Source: Devosia riboflavina (GTDB lineage Bacteria > Pseudomonadota > Alphaproteobacteria > Rhizobiales > Devosiaceae). Taken from it: a stretch of DNA of 64,000 nucleotides. The notes under the pieces were generated by a model. It was not told the DNA's origin and did no database searches. It saw only the letters and a list, made by a program, of their open reading frames with translations. The position numbers and the translations under genes are program-made. Below, in pieces: positions 16,742 to 24,560 of this stretch. The stretch's first letter is position 1. Each line of letters starts with the position of its first letter. The stretch lies in contig NZ_JQGC01000006.1 of the NCBI RefSeq assembly GCF_000743575.1, positions 124,001 through 188,000 of the forward strand, written 5' to 3'.

Positions 16742-17998
16742 ATGCAGAAGACCATGATTGCAAGTGCGGCGTTGACGCTGCTGCTTGCCACGACCAGTTT
16801 GGCCCAGGCGGAAACGCTGAAATTTCTGACCTGGCAGCTCACCGAGGACACCTATGGTCCGTGGTGGGAGGCGGTGATCGCCAAGTTCGAGGAAACTCAT
16901 CCCGGCGACACGGTCGAGGCGACCCAGATCGCGCGGCAGGACTTTGCCGATACGATGATGACCCAGTTTGCCGGCGGTTCGCCGCCCGACATCGTGCACT
17001 TGGCCTCGTTCGAATATCAGCCTTTTGCCGCCAATGGGTGGCTGGAAGACCTGGGGCCGTGGATCGAAAAGGCCGGGCTCGATCTCGATGGCTGGGCCGG
17101 GCAGAACCTCTGCACGTGGGAAGCGACGACCCGCTGCATCAACCTTCAGTATTTCGCCTATATCATGGGCGTGAACACGGCGCTGCTTGAAGAAGCCGGA
17201 CTCGACGTGCCCAAGGGCTGGGACGAGTTCATCGCCGCGGCCCGCGCCTTGACTAAGGATGTCGACGGCGACGGTATCACAGACATCTATGGCACCGGCC
17301 TGCATCTGGCCTCGGGCAACAATTACATCAACGACATGCTCAACTTCGTGCTCGATGCCGGCGGAAGCTGGACGACGCCCGACGGCAAGCCCGCCTTTGA
17401 TACGCCGGAAATGGTCGTTGCCATCGATCACTGGGCAACCCTGATCCGCGAGGGCCTGGTGCCCGCCGATACGACAGGCGGCGACGCGCGCCAGCTCTTC
17501 GTCGAAGGCAAGGTGGCCATGCGTATCGAAAATCCGGGCCTCGCCGGGGTCATCGAGACCTCGGCCTCCGAGGAGATGAAGCCGAACCTGACGCTCGTCG
17601 CCTCGCCCTTCGATCCGCCGGTGGGCGGCGCGTCCGCCATCATCGGCATTCCCAGCGAAATCCCTGACGAGCGCAAGCAAAAGGTCTGGGACTTCATCGC
17701 CATCGCCACGTCGCCGGAAATGCAGGAGCTGTTCTCAGAGATCGTCGGCGCTCCGGCGCCTCGTCCGGGTTCGGTGACCGAAGCCGTGCTTGCCTCGACG
17801 CCCGAATATGGCCTCGTGGTCGAAGCCATGGAAAAGGCCGCTGCGGCCGGGGTTGATCGCGTGCCGGTGGGGCTCGAAACGCATTACAATGAGCTGGCCA
17901 GCATTGTGCGCGAGGAAATCCAGCGCATGATCATCGAAAACCGCACGGCCGAGGATACCGCAGCCGTGCTGCAAGAGCGCGTTTCGGCGCTGCAATGA
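16742..17998 (+). CDS. CUT1-family sugar ABC substrate-binding protein (copy 2, paralogue of copy 1)
   Basis: ATG 16742 follows GGAGGG. The 418-residue exported protein (signal residues 1-23, cleavage after AQA) aligns with the preceding gene product over its whole length, at roughly half identity by eye. It shares GSPPDIVHL, FEYQPFAANGWLEDLGPWIE, the Cys124/Cys132 pair and the DVDGDGITD loop at 173-181. The pair is a tandem duplication serving one transporter, perhaps giving two ligand specificities or affinities. It is followed by a terminator-like hairpin before the permease genes. Confidence 0.86.
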   Translation: MQKTMIASAALTLLLATTSLAQAETLKFLTWQLTEDTYGPWWEAVIAKFEETHPGDTVEATQIARQDFADTMMTQFAGGSPPDIVHLASFEYQPFAANGWLEDLGPWIEKAGLDLDGWAGQNLCTWEATTRCINLQYFAYIMGVNTALLEEAGLDVPKGWDEFIAAARALTKDVDGDGITDIYGTGLHLASGNNYINDMLNFVLDAGGSWTTPDGKPAFDTPEMVVAIDHWATLIREGLVPADTTGGDARQLFVEGKVAMRIENPGLAGVIETSASEEMKPNLTLVASPFDPPVGGASAIIGIPSEIPDERKQKVWDFIAIATSPEMQELFSEIVGAPAPRPGSVTEAVLASTPEYGLVVEAMEKAAAAGVDRVPVGLETHYNELASIVREEIQRMIIENRTAEDTAAVLQERVSALQ

Positions 17999-18005
17999 TA
18001 CCACC

Positions 18006-18033
18006 GGGCCGCCGGGTCCGGCGGCCCCTTTTT
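18006..18033 (+). terminator. Attenuator-like hairpin with U run after the second binding-protein gene
   Basis: GGGCCGCCG-GGTC-CGGCGGCCC followed by CTTTTT has the form of a Rho-independent terminator. It lies inside the operon, between the binding protein and the permease whose start is 10 bases further on. Partial termination here would keep permease levels below binding-protein levels. Confidence 0.75.
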
Positions 18034-18042
18034 AGGAGGAGC

Positions 18043-19005
18043 ATGGCGATGTCAGAACTCAGCCAGTCCCGCACCGCAGTTGCGGCCCCGCGCCGATCAT
18101 CCGGACTTTTCGGCATTGATCTCGCCAGCCCCAAACACGCCAACAAGCTCGGTTATCTTCTGCTCGCGCCAGCGGCACTGCTGATCCTGGCGATCCTTGT
18201 CTACCCGATGCTGCTGGCCATCGACATCAGCTTCCACGACGTCAAGTTCGCAACGCTCTCTTTTGGCGCGTCCGAATATACGCTGGCCAACTACCAGAAG
18301 CTGTTTTCCTCGCCCGATTTCTGGAACGCCATCCGTGTCACCGGACAATTGCTTCTCGTCGTGACGACGATCAGCATGGCCGTCGGCATGGGCACAGCCC
18401 TGCTGGTCAATCAGCAGTTTCGCGGCCGCAGCTTTGCCCGCATGCTGATCGCGCTGCCCTGGGCCATTCCGGAAGTCGTGGCCGTGGTCACCTGGGTCTG
18501 GATCCTCGACGCCTCCTTTGGCGTGCTCAACTGGATACTGATCAAGATCGGTCTCGTGGGCGGACCGGTAAGCTGGTTTTCGAGCCCCGGCACCGCCTTT
18601 TCGGCAGTAACCATGGTCATGGTGTGGAAGGGCTATCCCTTCATCTCCATCATGATCCTCGCCGGTTTGCAGTCGATTCCCGAGGAATATTACCAGGCCG
18701 CCAAGGTCGACGGCGCCAACGTGTTCCAGCGCTTCTTCTGGGTAACCATTCCCTGCATCGCACCAGTCTTGGGCGTGACGCTGATCCTGACCGTGCTCTG
18801 GGTCTTCCGCGACTTTTCCATCATCTATGTGCTGACCGGCGGCGGGCCGGTGGGAGCGACCGAAACGCTCGCCATCATGACCTATGAGGAAGCCTTCAAC
18901 TTCTTCCGCATGGGCTATGCCTCGTCCATCGGTGTGGTGACGCTCATTATCTGTGCCGTCATCAGTGCCTTCCTGGTCAAAAAGACCAGCCACGCCATCT
19001 ACTAG
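18043..19005 (+). CDS. CUT1 sugar ABC transporter permease (MalF-type)
   Basis: ATG 18043 (MAMSELSQ) follows AGGAGG; the longer frame runs back through the hairpin. The 320-residue protein has an N-terminal cytoplasmic stretch, about six membrane helices, and the EAA loop EEYYQAAKVDGANVFQRFFWV near residues 217-237. It forms the channel with the downstream permease. Confidence 0.87.
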   Translation: MAMSELSQSRTAVAAPRRSSGLFGIDLASPKHANKLGYLLLAPAALLILAILVYPMLLAIDISFHDVKFATLSFGASEYTLANYQKLFSSPDFWNAIRVTGQLLLVVTTISMAVGMGTALLVNQQFRGRSFARMLIALPWAIPEVVAVVTWVWILDASFGVLNWILIKIGLVGGPVSWFSSPGTAFSAVTMVMVWKGYPFISIMILAGLQSIPEEYYQAAKVDGANVFQRFFWVTIPCIAPVLGVTLILTVLWVFRDFSIIYVLTGGGPVGATETLAIMTYEEAFNFFRMGYASSIGVVTLIICAVISAFLVKKTSHAIY

Positions 19006-19015
19006 GAGGCCGCAG

Positions 19016-19846
19016 ATGAACCGTACGCTGCCCCAATCCATCCTGCTCTATACCACGCTCGTCGTCGTGATCTGCATCCTGCTCTTTCCCGTCTACTGGA
19101 TGGTGATCACCTCGCTTGCCCCGTCCAACGCCCTGCGGTCCTTCCCCCCGCAGTTCTGGCCGCAGAACCCGCAATGGCAGACCTACACAAACCTGATCTT
19201 CAACACCGACATGCCGCGTTGGCTGATGAATTCGGCTCTCGTGGCGGTGGTGGCGACAGGCATATCCATGCTGGTCTCGGTGCTCGCTGCCTATAGCCTC
19301 TCGCGTTACACCATGAAGGGCGGCGAGGCGGTGGGGCTCTTCATCTTGATGAGCAAGATGCTGCCGGCCACCATGCTGATCATTCCGCTCTTCGGCATCT
19401 TCCGCAATCTGGGGCTCATGGGCTCGCTGTGGTCGCTGATCATTGCCCACGCGACGGCCATCGTTCCTTTCGCCACCTGGATGCTGAAGGGCTATTTCGA
19501 CTCCATCCCCCAGGAGCTTGAACAGGCCGCGCAGGTCGATGGCTGCACGCCCTGGGGGGCGCTCTTCCGAGTGATCCTGCCGGTATCGGCGCCTGGCCTC
19601 GCTGCAACGGCGCTCTATGGCTTCGTTCTGTCCTGGGCGGATTATCTTTATGCCCGCACGTTCCTCGCTAATGCTGCCGGCAATTGGACCGCCAATGTCG
19701 GCATCGCCACCTTCAAGGGCGAATACCAGACCGACTGGAACGTCATCATGGCCGCCTCGCTGTTGGCAGCCCTGCCCATCATGATCGCTTACCTTTTCCT
19801 CCAACGCTACCTCGTTGGCGGGCTGACCGCTGGCGCGGGAAAGTAA
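19016..19846 (+). CDS. CUT1 sugar ABC transporter permease (MalG-type)
   Basis: ATG 19016 follows AGGAGG ten bases after the previous stop. The 276-residue membrane protein has six predicted helices and the EAA loop QELEQAAQVDGCTPWGALFR near 165-184. MalG-type partner of the preceding permease. Confidence 0.88.
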   Translation: MNRTLPQSILLYTTLVVVICILLFPVYWMVITSLAPSNALRSFPPQFWPQNPQWQTYTNLIFNTDMPRWLMNSALVAVVATGISMLVSVLAAYSLSRYTMKGGEAVGLFILMSKMLPATMLIIPLFGIFRNLGLMGSLWSLIIAHATAIVPFATWMLKGYFDSIPQELEQAAQVDGCTPWGALFRVILPVSAPGLAATALYGFVLSWADYLYARTFLANAAGNWTANVGIATFKGEYQTDWNVIMAASLLAALPIMIAYLFLQRYLVGGLTAGAGK

Positions 19847-19850
19847 TACC

Positions 19851-20993
19851 ATGGCCGAAATCCAGATTCAGAACCTCAACAAGTCCTATGGCGCCTTCCA
19901 TGCGCTCAAGGACATGTCGCTCCACATTGCCGATGGCGAATTCGTTGTCTTTGTCGGCCCCTCCGGCTGCGGCAAATCCACGGCGCTGAAAATTCTCGCC
20001 GGTCTCGAAGCGGCCAGCACCGGTCGCATCATGATCGGCGGCGAGGATGTGACCGACCTCGCGCCGGGCAAGCGCGACATCGCCATGGTGTTCCAGAACT
20101 ACGCGCTCTATCCCCATCTCACCGTGCGCCAGAATATCGGCTTCGGCCTCAAGATGCGCGGCGCGACCAAGAAGGAGATCGACGAGCGGGTGGAGCGCGC
20201 CGCGCAGGCGCTCGAAATCACCGATTTCCTCGAGCGCCGCCCACGCGCCCTTTCGGGCGGGCAGCGCCAACGCGTGGCGCTGGGCCGCGCCATCGTGCGT
20301 GAACCACGCCTTTTCCTGATGGACGAACCGCTCTCCAATCTCGACGCGGCTCTGCGCGTGCAGATGCGTGCCGAAATCACCGCCCTGCAGCGGCGCATCG
20401 GCACGACCACGATCTACGTGACGCATGACCAGACTGAAGCCATGACCATGGCGGACCGCATCGTCATCATGCGCAAGGGCGTGGTGCAGCAGATCGGCTC
20501 GCCCGACGAGCTGTTCAACCACCCGGCCAATATCTTTGTTGCCGGCTTCATCGGTTCGCCGGCCATGAATTTCATTCGCGGCACGGTGATCGACGAGCGC
20601 GGCAGCCTGGCTGTCGACGCCGGCGGGTTCAGGCTACCAATCTCCGTCGATCTTGCCGCCGCCGCTTCGGCCTATGTCGGCAAGGAGATCATCTGCGGCA
20701 TCAGGCCGGAATCGCTGGAACTGGCCGCCGCAGGGCAACCGGCCCTGGAAGTCGTGCCGAGCCTGATCGAGAGTCTCGGCAACGAAGCCTATGTGCATTT
20801 CCGCATGCCCGGGCGGCAGTTTGCCGTGGCGGTGGCCGGCGAACACGAGCACGAGGCCTCGAGCAGCGGCACACTGATCGCGCGGCTTTTCGATGGCGAT
20901 CGCCCCCAGGCGGGCCAGACCGTTCGGCTGGGTTTGAAGGCCAACTCTTCCGTTCATCTGTTCGATCCGGCTACAGAGAAGGCGATCAGCTAG
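19851..20993 (+). CDS. Sugar ABC transporter ATP-binding protein (MalK/UgpC family)
   Basis: A 380-residue ATPase with Walker A GPSGCGKST near residues 37-45, signature LSGGQRQR near 136-143, Walker B LFLMDEPLSNLD near 155-166 and the H-loop THDQ. The C-terminal third is the TOBE/OB regulatory domain of the MalK group. It energises the import system encoded from 15415. It starts 4 bases after the MalG-type stop. Confidence 0.9.
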   Translation: MAEIQIQNLNKSYGAFHALKDMSLHIADGEFVVFVGPSGCGKSTALKILAGLEAASTGRIMIGGEDVTDLAPGKRDIAMVFQNYALYPHLTVRQNIGFGLKMRGATKKEIDERVERAAQALEITDFLERRPRALSGGQRQRVALGRAIVREPRLFLMDEPLSNLDAALRVQMRAEITALQRRIGTTTIYVTHDQTEAMTMADRIVIMRKGVVQQIGSPDELFNHPANIFVAGFIGSPAMNFIRGTVIDERGSLAVDAGGFRLPISVDLAAAASAYVGKEIICGIRPESLELAAAGQPALEVVPSLIESLGNEAYVHFRMPGRQFAVAVAGEHEHEASSSGTLIARLFDGDRPQAGQTVRLGLKANSSVHLFDPATEKAIS

Positions 20994-21004
20994 CGGAATC
21001 AGCC

Positions 21005-22708
21005 ATGCCCGAACCCATGCGACTAGGCGAACATGAAATGCCGATGGGCACCTCTGCCCTCGGCAAGGGCCTCTATGTGCTCGATCTCCTGGGCGAGGTG
21101 GACCGCCCACAGCGCTTCACTCAATTGCTCAAGCTGACGGGCTTTCCCAAGGGAACGCTGCACCGTATTCTTGAAGCGCTGATGGAATTCCGCCTCATCC
21201 GCTTCAACGAAGCCGACCAGACCTATCGGCTCGGACCACGGCTATTCGAGCTGGCGCACAAGGTCTGGGACGAGTTCGACCTGCGTGGCGCTGCGGCGCC
21301 CGAGCTTGATCGCCTGGCAGACCTGACTCACGAGACAGTGTCGCTCTGCGAGATCGAGAGCGGCGCTATTCTCTATATCGACCGGCGCCTCGCCAGCGAT
21401 GCTTTCGGCTTCCGCATCGAAGTCGGCCGGCGCGCGCCTCTGCATAATACGGCCGGCGGCAAGGCACTGATGAGCTTTCTCGCGCCGCATAGGCAGCGCA
21501 GCCTCATCGCTGAATTGATGGCTTCGGAAGATCCGGGCAAGAAGCCGGGCAGCGAGGCCGATTTTCTTGCCGATCTCAGCCTGACACGAGCGCGCGGCTA
21601 CGCGCTCTCCATCGAAGACCATGTGCCCGGCGTCGTTTCCGTAGCAGCGCCTGTGCTCGACCATCGCCACGAACCCATCGCCGCCATCGGCGTCTCGGGT
21701 CCGCGTGAGCGCATTTCCATAGACCGTCTCCACACGATCGGGCGCGACCTGATGGAGGCCGCCCGGCGCATTTCGGGCAATGTCGGAGCGACCGCCATGA
21801 GCATCAATGCCCCCGAGCGGCCGCGTACCAATGTGGCCGCCAATGCCGAATGTGTGCTTCCAGTCGCCGCCCATCTCGGCGAAGGTCCGACCTGGAGCGC
21901 GGTAGACAACAGTCTGCTCTGGCTCGATATTCTCGCGCCGGCCGTTCACGTCTTCGATCCGGCCAGCGGGCAGGACCGCACGCTGAAAGTGCCGCGCATG
22001 GTGACGTCTATTGCGACCCGTGCCGGGGGCGGCCATGCCGTGATGACCCAGAACGGGCTCGAACTGCTCGATGTTGCGACCGGCACTTTGACTCCGGTTG
22101 TTGATCCCGAAGCCGAGATCGAGACCAATCGTTTCAACGACGCCAAATGCGATCGCCGCGGCCGCTTCTGGGCGGGCAGCATGGCGCTCGATGCTTCGGC
22201 TCCTTCGGGCAGCCTTTACTGCATCGAGGGCAATGGCAAATGGCGGCGCGTCGACACCGGCTTTACCGTATCCAACGGCATGGATTGGAGCCCGGATGAT
22301 CGGCAGATGTATTTTGCCGACTCCGCCCAGGGCTGTGTCTTCGCCTATGACTTCGACCTCGACGCCGGCACGCTGAGCAATCGGCGTCCGCTGATCCAGA
22401 TTCCCGCCATCGAGGGCAAGCCCGACGGACTGACTGTCGATGCCGAGGGCTATATCTGGGTGGCAGTCTGGGATGGCTGGTCGGTGCGCCGCTATGCGCC
22501 CGATGGACGGCTCGATCGGGTCGTCGGCGTTCCTGTGCCGCGGCCATCGAGCTGCTGTTTCGGCGGCCCCGAGCTCGACAAGCTCTACATTACCTCCGGT
22601 CGCATTCGACTGGCCGAACGCATGTTGGTGGAAGCGCCGCTTTCTGGCGGGCTTTTTGTCTTCGAGCCAGGCGTTCGTGGCCAGAAGGGTGGGGTATTCG
22701 CCGGATGA
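21005..22708 (+). CDS. IclR-family regulator fused to an SMP-30/gluconolactonase domain
   Basis: One 567-residue frame joins two complete modules. Residues about 14-80 are the IclR winged helix (GFPKGTLHRILEAL is the recognition helix) and about 95-260 the IclR effector domain. From about 282 the SMP-30 propeller follows, with metal/catalytic residues Glu293 (LGEGPTW), Asn378 (RFNDAK), Asn424 (VSNGMDW) and Asp474 (KPDGLTVD). All are intact, so the lactonase is probably active. SMP-30 enzymes open sugar lactones to aldonates. The fusion could couple pathway sensing with the lactone step. ATG 21041 (MPMGTSA) is an alternative start. It overlaps the SDR gene by ATGA. Confidence 0.88.
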   Translation: MPEPMRLGEHEMPMGTSALGKGLYVLDLLGEVDRPQRFTQLLKLTGFPKGTLHRILEALMEFRLIRFNEADQTYRLGPRLFELAHKVWDEFDLRGAAAPELDRLADLTHETVSLCEIESGAILYIDRRLASDAFGFRIEVGRRAPLHNTAGGKALMSFLAPHRQRSLIAELMASEDPGKKPGSEADFLADLSLTRARGYALSIEDHVPGVVSVAAPVLDHRHEPIAAIGVSGPRERISIDRLHTIGRDLMEAARRISGNVGATAMSINAPERPRTNVAANAECVLPVAAHLGEGPTWSAVDNSLLWLDILAPAVHVFDPASGQDRTLKVPRMVTSIATRAGGGHAVMTQNGLELLDVATGTLTPVVDPEAEIETNRFNDAKCDRRGRFWAGSMALDASAPSGSLYCIEGNGKWRRVDTGFTVSNGMDWSPDDRQMYFADSAQGCVFAYDFDLDAGTLSNRRPLIQIPAIEGKPDGLTVDAEGYIWVAVWDGWSVRRYAPDGRLDRVVGVPVPRPSSCCFGGPELDKLYITSGRIRLAERMLVEAPLSGGLFVFEPGVRGQKGGVFAG

Positions 22709-23475
22709 GTACGACGACTATTTATGCCAGCCTGCGTGACCGCCCCGTGGTCGTCACCGGCGCCGCCACGGGTATTGGCAAAGCCATTGCCCTGGCTTTT
22801 GCCGCACAGGGCGCGCCGATCGGCATTATTGATCGCGATGCAGCGGGAGCCGAGGCCACAGCCGCCGAAATCGTCAGGGCTGGGGGCAGGGCTGCGGCAG
22901 TTGCCGCCGATGTGAGCGATATCGCCGGTTTGCAGACGGCCATCGGAAGTGTCGAGCGGGCATTGGGTCCGATCCGCGTGCTCATCAACAATGCTGGCAA
23001 CGATCAGCGCCATGATTTTGCGACGCTCACCCCGGACTATTGGGACGAGCGCATGGCCATCAACCTGCGCCATCTCGCCTTTGCTGCCCAGGCCGTCGTC
23101 CCGGGCATGGAAGCGGCCGGTGGGGGAGTGATCATTAATCTCGGCTCGACTTCCTGGATGCAGGGCGCCGCCGGTCTTCTCGCCTATGGCACGGCCAAGG
23201 CAGCCATCGGCGGCTTCACCCAATGCCTGGCGCGCGACCTTGGCCCGTCCGGCATCCGCGTGATGTGTATTGCCCCGGGCCGCACCATGACCGAGCGAAC
23301 CATGGAGGGCGGCCTAGATCCCGCCTTTGCCGAGGCAACGCTGGCGCGCCAGGCGATCAAGACCCTGGTTGAGCCACAGGACATCGCCAATCTCGCCCTC
23401 TGGCTCGCCTCCGATGATGCGCGGATCATGACCGGCCAGACCATAATCGCCGATGGCGGCCACCTCATGCGCTAG
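22705..23475 (+). CDS. Short-chain dehydrogenase/reductase, probably sugar dehydrogenase
   Basis: A 256-residue classical SDR. The NAD(P) motif is TGAATGIG near residues 18-25, NNAGN near 95-99, and the catalytic Ser-Tyr-Lys set lies in GSTSWMQGAAGLLAYGTAKAA (Tyr near 165). Coupled by ATGA to the IclR-lactonase fusion, it fits oxidation of an aldose to its lactone, the step just before the lactonase. It may instead act on a keto-deoxy acid. Confidence 0.82.
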   Translation: MSTTTIYASLRDRPVVVTGAATGIGKAIALAFAAQGAPIGIIDRDAAGAEATAAEIVRAGGRAAAVAADVSDIAGLQTAIGSVERALGPIRVLINNAGNDQRHDFATLTPDYWDERMAINLRHLAFAAQAVVPGMEAAGGGVIINLGSTSWMQGAAGLLAYGTAKAAIGGFTQCLARDLGPSGIRVMCIAPGRTMTERTMEGGLDPAFAEATLARQAIKTLVEPQDIANLALWLASDDARIMTGQTIIADGGHLMR

Positions 23476-23522
23476 CGAGCTGCTTTCGGCGATTGGGCAT
23501 GGAACAAAAGATCTACCGACGC

Positions 23523-24440
23523 CTAGAGACGGGAAAAGGCGTTGAAGGGATTACGGTGGAAGAGTTGGATGATGGTGTCTTCCGATACACCGCGCGTCCT
23601 AAGCAGAGGAATTAGCTCGGTGCTGACCACGGTATAGGGTTTGGGCACGCCGCCATTGGGTTGGGCCGGGTCGTACCAGCCCCGGTCGTGGCTGATCAGC
23701 AGTTGATTGCCGAGGCCGGCGTCCAGCGCGCGCAATACAAGGTCAGCGCTTTCCTCGACCGGAACCGAGCCGACATTGTCGTATTCGATCCAGGCGCCAC
23801 GGGCGGCGACCGCCCGGTGGAGTTCGAAGTCGGGCTCTGCCTGGGTGTGAATGGAAATGAAGCGCTCTGCCGAGCCGCCCAGCGCCTCGATAATGTCGAG
23901 CTGGTCCATCACCACCGAACCACGGATGGTATGGCTTCCGATCACAGCGCCGGTCTCGACCGCCGCTCGCGTGGCGGCGCGAAGAATGCGCGTCTCGAGA
24001 GGCGTTATTCCGTCATCACCGGCACTGAGTTTGATCCAGCCGGCCCGAAAGCCAGTCTGCTCAATGTTGGTCGTCAATTCGGCAAGCATCCAGCCGAACA
24101 ACTCGTCTTCGCTGGCGTCGTAAACCCAGGCCGGTATCCAGGGTTCTCGATAATTTCCCGTGGGCACGACGATGGGAAAATTCGTGGCGAGGCTGACGGC
24201 CAAATCCAGATCGGCCCGCCGTCCCACGCCGCCCGTCGAGCATTCGACCAGGGCAGTGACTCCCAGCGCCTTGATCGCCTCGATTTGCGGTACCATCAGG
24301 GCCAGGACATCAGCAGCCTCGGCTTGTGCATAGCCGGGTTTGTCGGGCGTCCTGAGATCGACGAAGACGTGCTCGTGCGGGAGGATCATTCCCAACTGTT
24401 CAGAACTGAGCTTGCCCAGTGTCGAGTAGATATACCGCAT
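23523..24440 (-). CDS. Phosphotriesterase-family metal-dependent hydrolase (probable lactonase)
   Basis: A 305-residue amidohydrolase-type barrel with the full binuclear site: His22 and His24 (PHEHVF), carboxylated Lys137 (WIKLSAG), His170 (GSHT), His198 (IHTQ) and Asp252 (SHDRG). PTE-family proteins in sugar loci are usually lactonases for sugar or acyl lactones rather than organophosphate hydrolases. It is convergent with the SDR gene and lies downstream of the mmsA-type gene on the same strand. Confidence 0.8.
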   Translation of the reverse strand: MRYIYSTLGKLSSEQLGMILPHEHVFVDLRTPDKPGYAQAEAADVLALMVPQIEAIKALGVTALVECSTGGVGRRADLDLAVSLATNFPIVVPTGNYREPWIPAWVYDASEDELFGWMLAELTTNIEQTGFRAGWIKLSAGDDGITPLETRILRAATRAAVETGAVIGSHTIRGSVVMDQLDIIEALGGSAERFISIHTQAEPDFELHRAVAARGAWIEYDNVGSVPVEESADLVLRALDAGLGNQLLISHDRGWYDPAQPNGGVPKPYTVVSTELIPLLRTRGVSEDTIIQLFHRNPFNAFSRL

Positions 24441-24470
24441 TGTTTCCTATTTTCCGAGCAGTCAGCGATC

Positions 24471-24493
24471 GCGGCGCGCCTGAGGCGCACCGC
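24471..24493. other. GC-rich hairpin between the mmsA-type and PTE-family genes
   Basis: GCGGCGCGCC-TGA-GGCGCACCGC pairs 9 of 10 bases. On the minus strand no U run follows, so it is either a weak terminator, an mRNA end protector after the mmsA-type gene, or chance in GC-rich DNA. Confidence 0.35.
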
Positions 24494-24560
24494 GCTATAC
24501 CATCACATCGAACCCTTCAAAGGCTACACAATTACCGCTGTTTTGTGTGAGAACGGCGCT

